Origin: Rana temporaria
Lineage: Eukaryota > Chordata > Amphibia > Anura > Ranidae
Reading direction: 5' to 3'
Assembly: GCF_905171775.1 (NCBI RefSeq)
Contig: NC_053499.1
Location: 83,953,169 to 84,017,168, forward strand
Length of the DNA stretch: 64,000 nt
Below are positions 32,500 to 42,373 of this stretch, one piece after another. Made by a program: the position numbers and the translations under genes. The notes beneath the pieces were generated by a model. That model was not told the origin of the DNA and did no database searches. It saw only the letters and a program-made list of their open reading frames with translations. The stretch's first letter is position 1, and each line of letters begins with the position of its first letter.

Positions 32500-33720
32500 G
32501 ATGCAAGGCGCGCTTCCATCATTGCAGTGACAAGATGCGACGAGTCAAAATCGGAAGAGGGGAGAAGAACAGAAGAGAAGAACCTGACGTCACAGAAGAC
32601 CGCGCTGGCTGCCTGTTACTAATTGAGCTAACACACAAAGATAGCAGGCAGCCAGCGCTGAAGAAGAAGGCACCGGACAGCTGCAGAAGAACCGGGGTTC
32701 GCCGAGTCAACAGCGGAGAGCGGCGAAGATAGAAGAAGACCCCCGGAGAGCGGAGAAGCCCCCCCCGGAGAGCGGAAGAAGAAACCCCCCCCGGAGAGTG
32801 GAAGAAGACCCCCGGAGAGTGGAAGAAGACCCCCGGAGAGTGGAAGAAGAAGCCCCCCCTGGTAATAGAGCTAATAAGGAAGACAGGGGGGGGCCTCCGG
32901 AGCAGAATAATAAATTATTTTAAAAATCCTTGTATACCCCATATCCATTCACTTAGGGTGGGGGGCCGGTATCTGGGGGCCCCCTTATTTGAGGGGACTC
33001 CCAGATTCCGATAAGCCCCTGCCCGCAGACCCCGACAACCAACGGCAAGGGTTGTCGGGAAGAGGTCCTGTCCTCATCAACATGGGGACAGGGTGCTCTG
33101 GGGTGGGGGGGCCCGCAGTGCGCCCCCCTGCCCCAGAGCACCCAACCCCCCCATGTTGAGGGCATGCGGCCTGGCACGGCTCAGGAGGGGGGGGGCGCTC
33201 GCTCGTCCCCACTCCCTTCCTGACCGGCCGGGTAGCGTGCTTTGGATACGGGTCTGGTATGGATTGTAGGGGGACCCCCTACGTCGATTTTTCGGCGTAG
33301 GGGGGGTCTCCTTACAACCCATACCAGACCTAAGGGCCTGGTATGCTCCTGGGGGGGGAATCCATGCCGGTTTTGAATTTAAAAATTGCCGTGGAGTTCT
33401 CCCTCAGGAATGCATACCAAATGCCATCGCTTGAATGGGCCTTTACAAGGTGTGACTAACTTTACACATTGTAAAACCAGCCCTAGTTTTGCGCAAGCAA
33501 AATCGGAACTTACGCAGAAATCACAATGCTGAAATGCTTTGAGAATCTGCTTAAGTCCTCATTTGCATACTCAAAGCTGCATTTCCATGAGAAATGCCCC
33601 CAGCGGCGGATGCGGTACTGCATCCTAAGATCTGACCGTGTAAGTGTCTTACACATGTCAGATTTTCTGCCTAACTTTGGAAAAAGCCTTTTGAGAATCG
33701 TTTCCAAAGTTAGGCACAGA

Positions 33721-34442
33721 GGGCCATATTCTGAAAGAATCTCCGCCTGCTTTGCTTAGGGCACTTACACTCCGCTGTCCCAACTTACTGGAGCAGGTGT
33801 TGTATTCCCCAACCACTTGCTCCATAACTTGGGACAGCGGAGTGTAAGTGTCCCGGCGTAGCCTGGCGGATCTCCAAGGGGGCGGCTTCTATTCAAATGA
33901 AGCGCGCCCCCGATGCAAAAGAACTGGGCATGTGCCGGGCTGCAAAAAGCCCCGTGCGCATGCTCCAGTTCTCGGCGGAAAACGTCAATGACGCCGACGT
34001 GTGTGTCATTGACGTAAAGTGGTATTCAAGAACGACTTACGTAAACGACGTATCCGACGAAAAAACACGACGGGGACCCGATGCCATCCGTAACATGGCC
34101 TACGCGAGACTTGCGGAAACTTACCCCTCATATAGCAGGGGTAAGTTTCCGCTTACGCAAACGACGTTAGCGACGGTTACGCGACGCAAACTCGTTCGGG
34201 AATCGGCGTAGAAGGATCATTTGCATACGCAAATGACTCCTTCATGTAAATGCCATCTAGCGGCGGCCGGCGTCATTGCATTTAAGATCCGCCAGTGTAA
34301 GTGACTTACAGATGGCGGATCTTAAGTGTATCTATGCAAAAATGATTCTGAGAATCAGGAGCATAGATACACTGGCCAAAAAAGGGAGTTACGATGGAGT
34401 ATCCTGAGATACTCCATCGTAACTTCTCTGAGAATATGGCCC
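33721..34442. mobile_element. GGGCC MITE (inner) with AGA duplication
   Basis: 722 bp with ends 'GGGCCATATTCTGA' and 'CTGAGAATATGGCCC', and a perfect AGA on both sides (33718-33720 and 34443-34445). The interior is rich in CGACG/CGTCG words and hairpins such as 'ATGGAGTATCCTGAGATACT'. It lies inside the right arm of the outer GGGCC MITE. Confidence 0.85.
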
Positions 34443-34490
34443 AGACTGAACAGCAGTTAAGTCTGCGTATCTCTTTTGGGAATCAGGCCC

Positions 34491-34654
34491 ATAATTCCTG
34501 CATGTGGGGTAATAGCAATTGTTTGAACACTTTAAAATATTCATTGGAATATCCATCTGGTCCAGGCGCTTTAGCTTTGGGCAAAGAGTCAATGGCAAAA
34601 AGAATCTCGATATTATTGAAGGGATTATTTAATTGTGTAAGCTGATCTTTAGTT
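34491..34654 (-). pseudogene. L1 ORF2 fragment between MITE and L1-A (H1)
   Basis: A 164-bp island. The minus strand encodes the conserved 'KAPGPDGY' segment at the start of the L1 reverse transcriptase, bounded by the GGGCC MITE on the left and the 17-bp duplication of L1-A on the right. Confidence 0.8.
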
Positions 34655-34786
34655 GAAAATTCTTTTTATTAGGTTTTTACACATAAAAACATTACACACA
34701 GGCAGGCAACATACCCACCACAGAGGCGGCCACGCAGGGCCAACACACACATACACACAAAGGAAAAACATAGTCCCTTGGGCAGA

Positions 34787-34821
34787 CCCCCCCCCCCACC
34801 CTCCCTCCCCCCCCCCCCCCG
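34787..34821. repeat. Poly-C tract in L1-A 3' UTR
   Basis: Two runs of 12 or more C separated by ACCCTCCCTC. On the L1 sense strand this is a G-rich tract able to form a G-quadruplex, a feature also known in mammalian L1 3' UTRs. Confidence 0.85.
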
Positions 34822-34943
34822 ACCAACACCTTACCCCACAACCCATATATACAGGAGTTTTGCTCACAGAGGATCAAATAAACTTCACAGGTGATATCTT
34901 GCTCCAGTGTAATCACGCACAGCAGAGCTAATAACCTAGTGTT

Positions 34944-37900
34944 TTAACCCACTGTCACCGGACTGTCAAGCCAAGCCTGCCAAACCTTTGCAAATTTTTT
35001 CCCACATCCCCTTGATCTGTATGTGGCCTTATACAAGTTCAGTACTGAATTAACCAACCCCTTCCAGAACTCCACCGTGGGAGCCGCAGGTTTCTTCCAT
35101 CTCAACAGGATAGCTTTCCTGCCGTAGAACAGCCCTATATTTAACAATGTGCGATGCGCCAACGAGGGAGCAACCTCCTCCACCAGCCCCAGAAGGCAGA
35201 CCCTAGCCGTTAAGGGGACCGGAATGCTGAGTACCTCGGACAGGCACTCCACCACCCCTGACCAGAAAATTTTTATGAGAGGACACGTCCAGAAAATGTG
35301 CTCCGAATCCGCTGGAGAGAAAACACACCTCCAACACTGACTACTAGACGATGGGTATACTCGGGACAACCTGGCAGGGGTATAGTAGATACGATGCAGG
35401 AACTTAAAGTGTATTAGGCGATCTCTAGCAGATACTAAATGTTTAAAAGGATGATCCCACATATCCTCCCAATCTTCTCCCTGAATGTCTGGAACTTCCC
35501 TCTCCCAACGCTCCCTACATCTGGTGACTCCCACGGGTGTTTTCCTGAATAGTGCTTTGTAAACTGTAGATAAAGTTTTTGGTAGTTCCTCATCCCCCAG
35601 GAGGTTCTCTAGTGCCGAGGGAAGAGATTCCACCCTACGATTCCCGAACTGCGCCTGAAACGCATGGCGTAGCTGCAGGTATCGAAAGAAAAAAGAGTTC
35701 GGTAGACCATGCCTATCTTTCAATTGGTCAAAGGTAATGAGTTCGCCTTCCCTAGTAATATGTTCTAATAACTTAACTCCCCCACAGGCCCATATCATCG
35801 GGTCCGGGAGGGAGCAAAAGTCTGGCAAATTGGGGTTTAGCCACAACGGAGCCGAGGGAGACACCCCCAAATAGGAGGGCGACATCAGGGCGGTGGCAGT
35901 TTCCCATGCTCTGATAGTTGCCTTCATGGAAGTGGTTATAGGCAAGGAGGATTTCGGGCCTCTGTAGAGGGCTAACCGTAAACTTTCGTACGAGCCCAGT
36001 AATGCAGCCTCTAGTACAGTGGCCGTGTCTCCTTCATCAGCTAACAGCCACCTCCTGGCAAACACCATCTGGCCTGCCAGATAATATCTTTGCCAGTCGG
36101 GAAGCGCCAGTCCTCCCTGCCCCCATGGTTCCTGTAGAACCCTGATGCTAATCCTGGGTGCCCGAGGTGACCATATAAAAGCCCCAATGATGCCATTTAG
36201 TTTGGTAAAAAAAGATTTTGGGATCCACATGGGAGAGTGGCGCAGGAAATATAGAAGCACCGGTAGGAACTTCATTTTGAGTAGACTGATTCTGCCTATT
36301 AATGAGAGAGGCAACTTTTTCCAGGCCTGTATCCTCTGTTTCAGGGACTCCACTACCGGAAGGAGGTTCAAGGGCATGTAATCAGCTATGTTGGCGGTGA
36401 TCTTCACCCCTAGGTAAGTCAGAGAAGAGACCCAGATTAGCGGCAATGTGTCATCCCTCTGCAGCTGGGCCTCCGGGCCCAGCGGCAGGATAGACGACTT
36501 GCCCCAATTCACACGCAATCCCGAAAAAGAGGCAAATTTGTCCAGGATCCGCAAAGCCGCCTTAAGCGACGACCCCGGATCCCGGAGAAACAGGAGCAGG
36601 TCATCTGCATAAAGTGCCACAGATTCCATTATGGAGCCCACCTTAATTCCTCCCACCTCTTCCGAACGCCTGAGGGCCCTTGCAATGGGTTCCATCATTA
36701 AGGCAAAAAGGAACGGGGAGAGGGGACACCCCTGCCTCGTGCCTCTGCCTATTGTGAAAAAGGGGGACACCCTGAACCCCAACCGGACAGCCGTCCGCGG
36801 GTCAGTGTACAGGAGTCGAATCCATTGACGGAAACCAGGGCCGAAACCCATGCCCTCCAATACCGCATGCATGTATTGCCAATCAACCGAATCGAATGCC
36901 TTTTCTATGTCAATGGAGACAACCACTTTGGCCAAACAGTCAGCGTTATCCATTTGAATATGCGTGAATAACCTTCTTAAATTTGTATCCGTTGATATGC
37001 CAGGCATGAAACCCGTTTGATCAATATCCACTATAGACGCTATAACTTTCGCTAATCTCGAAGCCAAAACCTTAGTTAGAATTTTCAGATCCATATTTAG
37101 TAGTGCTATAGGGCGATATGAGGAGCAGGCCAGAGGATCCTTACCCGGTTTCAGGAGGAGCACCATGTAGGCCTCTCTCATAGAGTCCGGCAAGGCTCCC
37201 CTCTCCCAGCAGTGATTGAATAACTTATTTAGTCTAGGTGCTAAGTGTGCACCATACGTCCTGTAAAAGTCCGCCGGGAACCCGTCCGGGCCCGGTGCCT
37301 TATGCGGAGGAAAAGCCTGAATCGCAGCCTCTATCTCTAGCACTGAAATAGGTTCGTCCAGGGATACCGCATCGGAATCCGACAGACGCGGAAGCACCAC
37401 ATCCTGCAACAACCCGTCCAAGTCAGACGAGCTGTACGCCGGAATGGGTGAGTATAAGGCCGCATAGTAATCCACAAACTCCCCCAATATTTTCACAGGA
37501 TCAGTGATCAGGTCTCCTCCCCTACCTCTCACCACAGGCACACTAACCATTGTTTTTTGTTCTGCCGCCAGGTTGGCCAGGAGCTTGCCATTTTTATCCC
37601 CTTCTGCAAAGACATTTTCAACCCTTTTCCTAATCTCAGTGTGTGCCAGGTTCGAGAAATGCAAGGTGAGCGAGCGTCTAGCTTCCAGCAAGGAAACATA
37701 TGAGGCCTCCGAGGGAGAGTCTGCATGTGTTTTAGCACTCTCCCGCTCGTTGGCCATCAAGGTCTCCCCCTCTTGATTGTGATCCTTCCGGGCTGATTTT
37801 ATAGCCGATATACACTCACCCCTCGTCACTGCCTTGAAGGCATCCCAGACCACTGAGGGCTCAGCCGAGCCCTCATTGGACTCCCAGTAGCTGGCTATGG

Positions 37901-38687
37901 ACTTACTCAGGTGATCCGACACTTGGTCTTCTCCTAACCACCCCGGGGACAGTCTCCAGCTCCCCCTAGTACCTCCCTCCGGGAATGCCAAGGTGGCCAG
38001 GAGCGGGTTGTGATCAGAGGGGCCCCCTGACAAATATTCCATTGCATACACATGCTGCAGGGCAAAGCAATTACCAAACGCTAGGTCTATTCTTGCAGAG
38101 GATCTGTGGGTAGTGGATAGATGGGAGTATGAAATGACACCGGGGTGTTTCCATCTCCACAACTCAGTCAGACCCGCCATCGACGCCCAGGAGCTGAGGT
38201 CCCCCGACGCCAGCCTAGCAGCATTGGAGGAGTCCAGGACCGAGTCAAGAATAGCGTTATAATCCCCCATAATAAGCATCGGCAGGTGCAAGTGTGGGGC
38301 CAACGTCACCAATAGGTCATGCAATAATTGTACTTGAAAAGGAGGGGGCAAGTATACATTCACCAACAGTAGTTTGTGCGAGAATATCTCCAAAAGGACT
38401 GCCACATATCGACCCCTCGGGTCCGTAAACACCTGGTGAATTACACAGGAGAGAGCCTTGCTGACCAATAGGGAAACCCCCCTTGAATATGTGGAGTAGG
38501 TGGAGTGTACCGCCCTCTGCACCCACTGCCTGCGTAGTGCTAATATCCTATTCCCCTCCAAATGGGTCTCCTGAAGGAGGACGATATGTGGTCTGACCTG
38601 TTTGAGGTATTGAAACATAGCCGCCCTCTTAAATTTGTTGTTTAAACCCCTGACATTCCAGGACAAAATCTTAATACGACTATCCAT
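34944..38687 (-). CDS. L1-A ORF2p: endonuclease and reverse transcriptase
   Basis: 1,247 aa without interruption. The N-terminal apurinic-type endonuclease shows 'LSWNVRGLN', 'VLLQETH', 'IMGDYNAILD', 'SSARIDLAFG' and 'GPSDHNPLL' (residues about 6-230). The reverse transcriptase has 'LLKPGKDPLACSSYRPIALL', 'QTGFMPG', 'SIDIEKAFDSVDW', 'RGTRQGCPLSPFLFAL' and the catalytic 'LYADDLLLFL' (residues about 500-730). The C-terminus holds a CX2CX8HX4C knuckle (CWRCVFSPADSEHIFWTC). The protein nicks target DNA and copies L1 RNA at the nick. The start Met directly precedes the endonuclease fold and the length is usual for L1 ORF2. All catalytic motifs look intact. Confidence 0.95.
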   Translation of the reverse strand: MDSRIKILSWNVRGLNNKFKRAAMFQYLKQVRPHIVLLQETHLEGNRILALRRQWVQRAVHSTYSTYSRGVSLLVSKALSCVIHQVFTDPRGRYVAVLLEIFSHKLLLVNVYLPPPFQVQLLHDLLVTLAPHLHLPMLIMGDYNAILDSVLDSSNAARLASGDLSSWASMAGLTELWRWKHPGVISYSHLSTTHRSSARIDLAFGNCFALQHVYAMEYLSGGPSDHNPLLATLAFPEGGTRGSWRLSPGWLGEDQVSDHLSKSIASYWESNEGSAEPSVVWDAFKAVTRGECISAIKSARKDHNQEGETLMANERESAKTHADSPSEASYVSLLEARRSLTLHFSNLAHTEIRKRVENVFAEGDKNGKLLANLAAEQKTMVSVPVVRGRGGDLITDPVKILGEFVDYYAALYSPIPAYSSSDLDGLLQDVVLPRLSDSDAVSLDEPISVLEIEAAIQAFPPHKAPGPDGFPADFYRTYGAHLAPRLNKLFNHCWERGALPDSMREAYMVLLLKPGKDPLACSSYRPIALLNMDLKILTKVLASRLAKVIASIVDIDQTGFMPGISTDTNLRRLFTHIQMDNADCLAKVVVSIDIEKAFDSVDWQYMHAVLEGMGFGPGFRQWIRLLYTDPRTAVRLGFRVSPFFTIGRGTRQGCPLSPFLFALMMEPIARALRRSEEVGGIKVGSIMESVALYADDLLLFLRDPGSSLKAALRILDKFASFSGLRVNWGKSSILPLGPEAQLQRDDTLPLIWVSSLTYLGVKITANIADYMPLNLLPVVESLKQRIQAWKKLPLSLIGRISLLKMKFLPVLLYFLRHSPMWIPKSFFTKLNGIIGAFIWSPRAPRISIRVLQEPWGQGGLALPDWQRYYLAGQMVFARRWLLADEGDTATVLEAALLGSYESLRLALYRGPKSSLPITTSMKATIRAWETATALMSPSYLGVSPSAPLWLNPNLPDFCSLPDPMIWACGGVKLLEHITREGELITFDQLKDRHGLPNSFFFRYLQLRHAFQAQFGNRRVESLPSALENLLGDEELPKTLSTVYKALFRKTPVGVTRCRERWEREVPDIQGEDWEDMWDHPFKHLVSARDRLIHFKFLHRIYYTPARLSRVYPSSSSQCWRCVFSPADSEHIFWTCPLIKIFWSGVVECLSEVLSIPVPLTARVCLLGLVEEVAPSLAHRTLLNIGLFYGRKAILLRWKKPAAPTVEFWKGLVNSVLNLYKATYRSRGCGKKFAKVWQAWLDSPVTVG

Positions 38688-39365
38688 AGTCTAGGTTGAA
38701 TGCACAATAATAGGAACTCCGTAGTGAGACAACAATGCAAGAATAGACATGTAGGAAAGTCCTATGTAAATGTGAAATAAAACAGTTTAAGTCCCAAAGT
38801 GGGTTGTGAGAGCAAAACCCATGGTGTTGGTCAAACATAACCTCCCCCCCTGCTGTTATACCAGAAACCCCCTTGAACAAAAAACAACAAAAAACTGAAA
38901 AAACTGTCCGGTATGCAGCTTGAACCCCGTAACAAACAAACCAGGTAGAGATCCACCTTCTGCGATCATAGTTCGGCATGAAAAGATGACAAAAAATCTG
39001 TGTCCGTCATCAGAGCTCCATTGGCTAAATGAAAAAATAATTCACGGTCGACCAACCATAAAACAGTAGGTCAGTCATTGACACTGCAGGATAGTGCATA
39101 ATGAGGAGTGATGTGATGTATGAGCACGTAGCACTGCATCTCAGACTCTTAAGGCCCCAGTCCACACACTGACATGTTAAAGTGACCCACAACAATAAAA
39201 GAATAAAAAACAGTGGGAACAGTCAGCGGGGGCATGTGACAGCAGGAGTAAAGTCAGAAATCAAGTGGGGGAAGAGAAAGAGAAAAATAATAATAACCGG
39301 AGCACAAACCAGCTTAAGAATTAGCGGATCCAAACGAACCTGGAGGTCTCAAAGAAAAAAGGTCC
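38688..39365 (-). other. L1-A inter-ORF spacer
   Basis: 678 nt between ORF1 and ORF2 without a convincing ORF. The same position in L1-B is 604 nt and in H1 about 560 nt. Mammalian L1 has only a few dozen nucleotides here, so ORF2 translation must start by another route. Confidence 0.6.
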
Positions 39366-40328
39366 TCACGGCAGCCGATCGAGCCAATCACAAGCATCCT
39401 GCGGACGATCGAAGAACTTCACCGATCCTTTGTGCTGTACCCTGAGGCGACTGGGGTACAGCATGCTGTATTTTAAATCTTTGTCTCTGAGCCGTCTTTT
39501 TACATCAGTAAAGGAGCGACGCCTCTTCTGCGTCTCAGCAGAGAAATCAGGAAATAGCATGATGCGGGCGTTGTCATACTTCAGCTCCTTTTGTCTTCGC
39601 GCCTCCGCCAGCAGCATGTCCCTATCCCTATAGTTAAGGAACCGGACGAGAAACGGACGCGGGGGGGCCCCCGGAGGCCTAGCAGCCGTGGGCACTCTGT
39701 GGGCTCTTTCCACAACATAGGTGGGGGGACGATCACTGAGATCCAGTAGCTCCAAAAAGAACCGCTCCGCAAAAGTGGCAGTGTCCTTTCCCTCAGCCCC
39801 CTCCGGCAACCCCACCACTCTTACGTTGTTGCGGCGTTGGCGGTCTTCGGCGTCGTCTGCCCTGTATTGTAGGGCCCGGACCATGTCTTGCAGCTCAGCG
39901 AGTTGTGAGTCGTGGGCATGGGAAACATCCTCAACCCCAGAGATGCGATCCTCTGCTGAAGTCAGTCTGCCCCGTATTTTTTCCAGGTCGTGACGGATGA
40001 GGTTGCACTCTGTCGCCAGGCTGTCGATGCGACCCACCAGCTCAGTTTTTGAGGCCGCAATGGCCTCGAGGATCGGGCCCGTTATGGCCGCCGTATCCAC
40101 CTCTATCTCCTGAGGTATGGGAGAGGAGGCCTCCGAGACCCCCAGAGAAGTACCCTGCTGTGTCTCCATCTGAGCGGGAACAAACTTGGCGCGCGCCACG
40201 GAGGAGCAGGGAAGCAAGATGGCGTGGGCGGAGCTAACCGCCATGCTTCCCTGTGAACGGAGCTGACGTTGTTCTAACGGAGGCTGTTTACGCTGCTCCT
40301 TCTGCTTTTTTGAGGACGATTGAGGCAT
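39366..40328 (-). CDS. L1-A ORF1p: RNA-binding chaperone
   Basis: The frame is open from 40400, but the Met at 40328 (MPQSSSKKQKEQRK) gives the basic N-terminus also seen in the other L1 ORF1 copies here, so I prefer it (320 aa). Domains: basic, proline-rich N-terminus; coiled coil with heptads in 'LVGRIDSLATECNLIRHDLE' and following; RRM-like domain starting 'EDRQRRNNVRVVGLPEG'; C-terminal domain with 'RHRV'-type 'ERAHRVPTAARP' and 'KYDNARIMLFPDFS'. It is expected to trimerise and coat L1 RNA. No stop or frameshift. Confidence 0.9.
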   Translation of the reverse strand: MPQSSSKKQKEQRKQPPLEQRQLRSQGSMAVSSAHAILLPCSSVARAKFVPAQMETQQGTSLGVSEASSPIPQEIEVDTAAITGPILEAIAASKTELVGRIDSLATECNLIRHDLEKIRGRLTSAEDRISGVEDVSHAHDSQLAELQDMVRALQYRADDAEDRQRRNNVRVVGLPEGAEGKDTATFAERFFLELLDLSDRPPTYVVERAHRVPTAARPPGAPPRPFLVRFLNYRDRDMLLAEARRQKELKYDNARIMLFPDFSAETQKRRRSFTDVKRRLRDKDLKYSMLYPSRLRVQHKGSVKFFDRPQDACDWLDRLP

Positions 40329-40495
40329 GGTTCCGATCCTCAGTAGTTCCCCGAGCCAGTAATCACCTCCTCGGTGCAAATTAGTCGGTCTGACCGCCAC
40401 AATCAGGATAGTTTAACGGAGGAAAGCCGGAGCTCCGAGAAGACAGGTCCTGCCGCGATCACATCCGGCCACGCCCCCTAAGCTGATCTTTAGTT

Positions 40496-41815
40496 AAACT
40501 GGGCAACCTAATATGTGACAGGAACGCCTGAATCTCGTCAGAGGAAGGTTGGTGAGTATTAACGTCCCTGGAAAGATTATACAATCCACTGTAGTAAGAA
40601 CTGAATGAATCCGCAATGAGTTGGGGGTTAATCATTTTTTTCTGTGAAACAGGGTCATAGAGATGAGATATTCTAGTTCTGTCTATGTCCCTTAATACGG
40701 TTAGCCATTAGCTTACCTGCCTTGTTGTTTGCGACATATGAGAGTGCTTTCAACTTCCTAATTTTGATATCGTATGATTCCATTAGTACAGATCTTAGAT
40801 CATGTCTTAGCTTAAATATTTTGGATTTAAGAGAGGGCGAAGGGTTCGTTTTATTTTTCGAGTCAACATCACTCAATTCCTTGGTGATTTCATCTATCCT
40901 AGATACCCTTTTCTTCTTTGCTCGTGAACCAAGCTGTATGAAAAGTCCACGTACAAAAGCCTTGTGAGCATTCCACACTACCACTGGGTCGGTCACCGAA
41001 CCCTTATTGTCTGAAAATAATTCAATCAATTTTTGAGACACATATTTCATGTTTTCAGGTTGTTGTAATAAATAGTTATTAATGCGCCATAAATAAGATT
41101 TAGTATTAGAATTTTCGTTATTTAACCTAACACTAATTGGGGCATGATCCGACCAAGTGGCAGTATGGATGCGTGAGTCTAATACATTCTGCAACAACCA
41201 TTTCTCAGATATAAATAAGTCAATTCTGGAGTACGTGTTGTGGCGCGGGGAATGGAACGTGTAGTCCCTCTCAGACGCGTGACAACACCTCCAAATGTCA
41301 TACAACCCGTTATCTGCGAAAAAAGCATTAAGAGGGGAAGCAAATCTCTTAGCACTGGAGGAGGAATCAATGAGAATATCGGGTACCAAGTTGAAATCTC
41401 CGCAAATTAAAAGATGGCCTTTTTGCATGTTTTTTATTTTGTTCATGGTGGTTTTATGGAATTTCATTTGTTTGAAATTTGGTGCATATAGATTTACCAG
41501 CGTGTACAGGACATTGTCCAACGTGCACACTAAGATAACAAACCTGCCTTCAGGATCAGCGTATTCATTTAAAAGGCTGAAGGCCACAGTATTGCGTATA
41601 GCTATCAATACACCACTCTGTTTACGAGTATAATCTGCCTTGAAAATATGAGGATAAGAGTTATGGCGACACTGTGGAGCGCTGTCTCTAGCAAAATGCG
41701 TTTCTTGTAAGCAAAGAACATCGCAATTAGAGGATAGAGCAGTTTTCCACATTGAGGCCCTTTTGGCTGGGTGGTTTAAACCATTAGTATTAATAGAGAG
41801 GATGTTGATAGACAT
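40496..41815 (-). pseudogene. L1 ORF2 endonuclease part (H1)
   Basis: 40673-41815 is open and gives the endonuclease ('ILSINTNGLNHPAKR', 'VLCLQETHFA', 'LICGDFNLVPD', 'YSRIDLFISE', 'TWSDHAPISV') followed by the linker region. A frame change near 40680 precedes the L1-A insertion. The next part of the same gene lies at 34491-34654. Confidence 0.88.
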
Positions 41816-42373
41816 TGTCGATCAGTATGTATTTGTGTTGTGTATGATACTCACAAATCTGTAATACCTTTGGGCGACTTGGGTCAATGAAAAAGCGTAA
41901 GATGTCCAGAAGTATGCACTGTCAGGGAACAAGAAGTCTATCAACCGTTCTGTGACAGCTGAAAATAGAAACTAAAACAAAAACAAAATCAAAACAAGAA
42001 ACAAAACAAAACAAAACTAAACCAAACAAATGTAACTCAAAATAAACAAATTAAAAAAGTAGCCAAAATAGTTGAAATAGCAACAAACTAAAAATATGCG
42101 ATTGCTAGTACTTATAGGAAGCAAATCACTATGCTTGTGACCGATGGAAAGTAAATCCAGCACTAGCAATGTAATGTAACAGAAGTCGGGCGATACATTT
42201 AACCGACCAATAGTAGGGGCAATGTTCAACAGATAAAAGTAACTAAAGCAATACGTCAGATACTAAGGGGATGTGTAGACATTGAAAAATGTCCTATAGC
42301 TATAGTCAGAAAGGAGAGAAAGATGAGGAAAAAAATAAATAAATAAATAAATAAAGTAAAGCACAATAGCTCT

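Larger units (their letters stand above)
31395..33420. repeat. Giant foldback element FB3
   Basis: The arms are almost perfectly complementary over about 1 kb each. The ends GGCATGCATTCC / GGAATGCATACC mirror, then 'TACGCCGAAAAATCGACGTA', 'GCCCTCAACATGGGG' and 'GACAACCAACGGCAAGG'-type hairpins. 24-bp purine repeats 'CCCCGGAGAGTGGAAGAAGA' occur in both arms (32030-32110 and 32790-32870). The two arms encode a 78-residue stretch (32139-32375 minus, 32496-32732 plus) that differs at one residue. The centre (about 32400-32470) is a palindrome with three CACGTG words. Confidence 0.88.
31027..34490. mobile_element. GGGCC MITE (outer), carrying FB3 and an inner MITE
   Basis: The ends are 'TTGGGCCAAATTCTCC' (left) and 'GGGAATCAGGCCC' (right). 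'TAACTTTCAGCAGTTAAGT' on the left mirrors 'CAGCAGTTAAGTCTGCG' on the right. The flanking ATA (31024-31026 and 34491-34493) is a 3-bp duplication: dropping the element plus one ATA brings the two L1 flanks back into register. The interior has been filled by FB3 and by a second GGGCC element. Confidence 0.75.
34655..40478 (-). mobile_element. L1-A, full-length L1 with both ORFs open
   Basis: 5.8 kb flanked by a perfect 17-bp duplication TAAGCTGATCTTTAGTT (34638-34654 and 40479-40495). The 5' end (right) begins GGGGGCGTGGCCGG on the minus strand. ORF1 and ORF2 follow, separated by about 680 nt. The 3' UTR contains a C-rich run (G-rich on the sense strand) near 34787-34821, and the 3' end has AATAAAAAGAATTTTC and no long A tail. 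It is inserted in ORF2 of H1. Promoter strength and activity cannot be judged from sequence. Confidence 0.93.

Noticed and set aside
31639..33322. ORFs with MPSTWGG motifs that recur in several places
   Set aside because: They recur wherever the foldback arm module occurs, on both strands, and mirror one another. They are shadows of the repeat.
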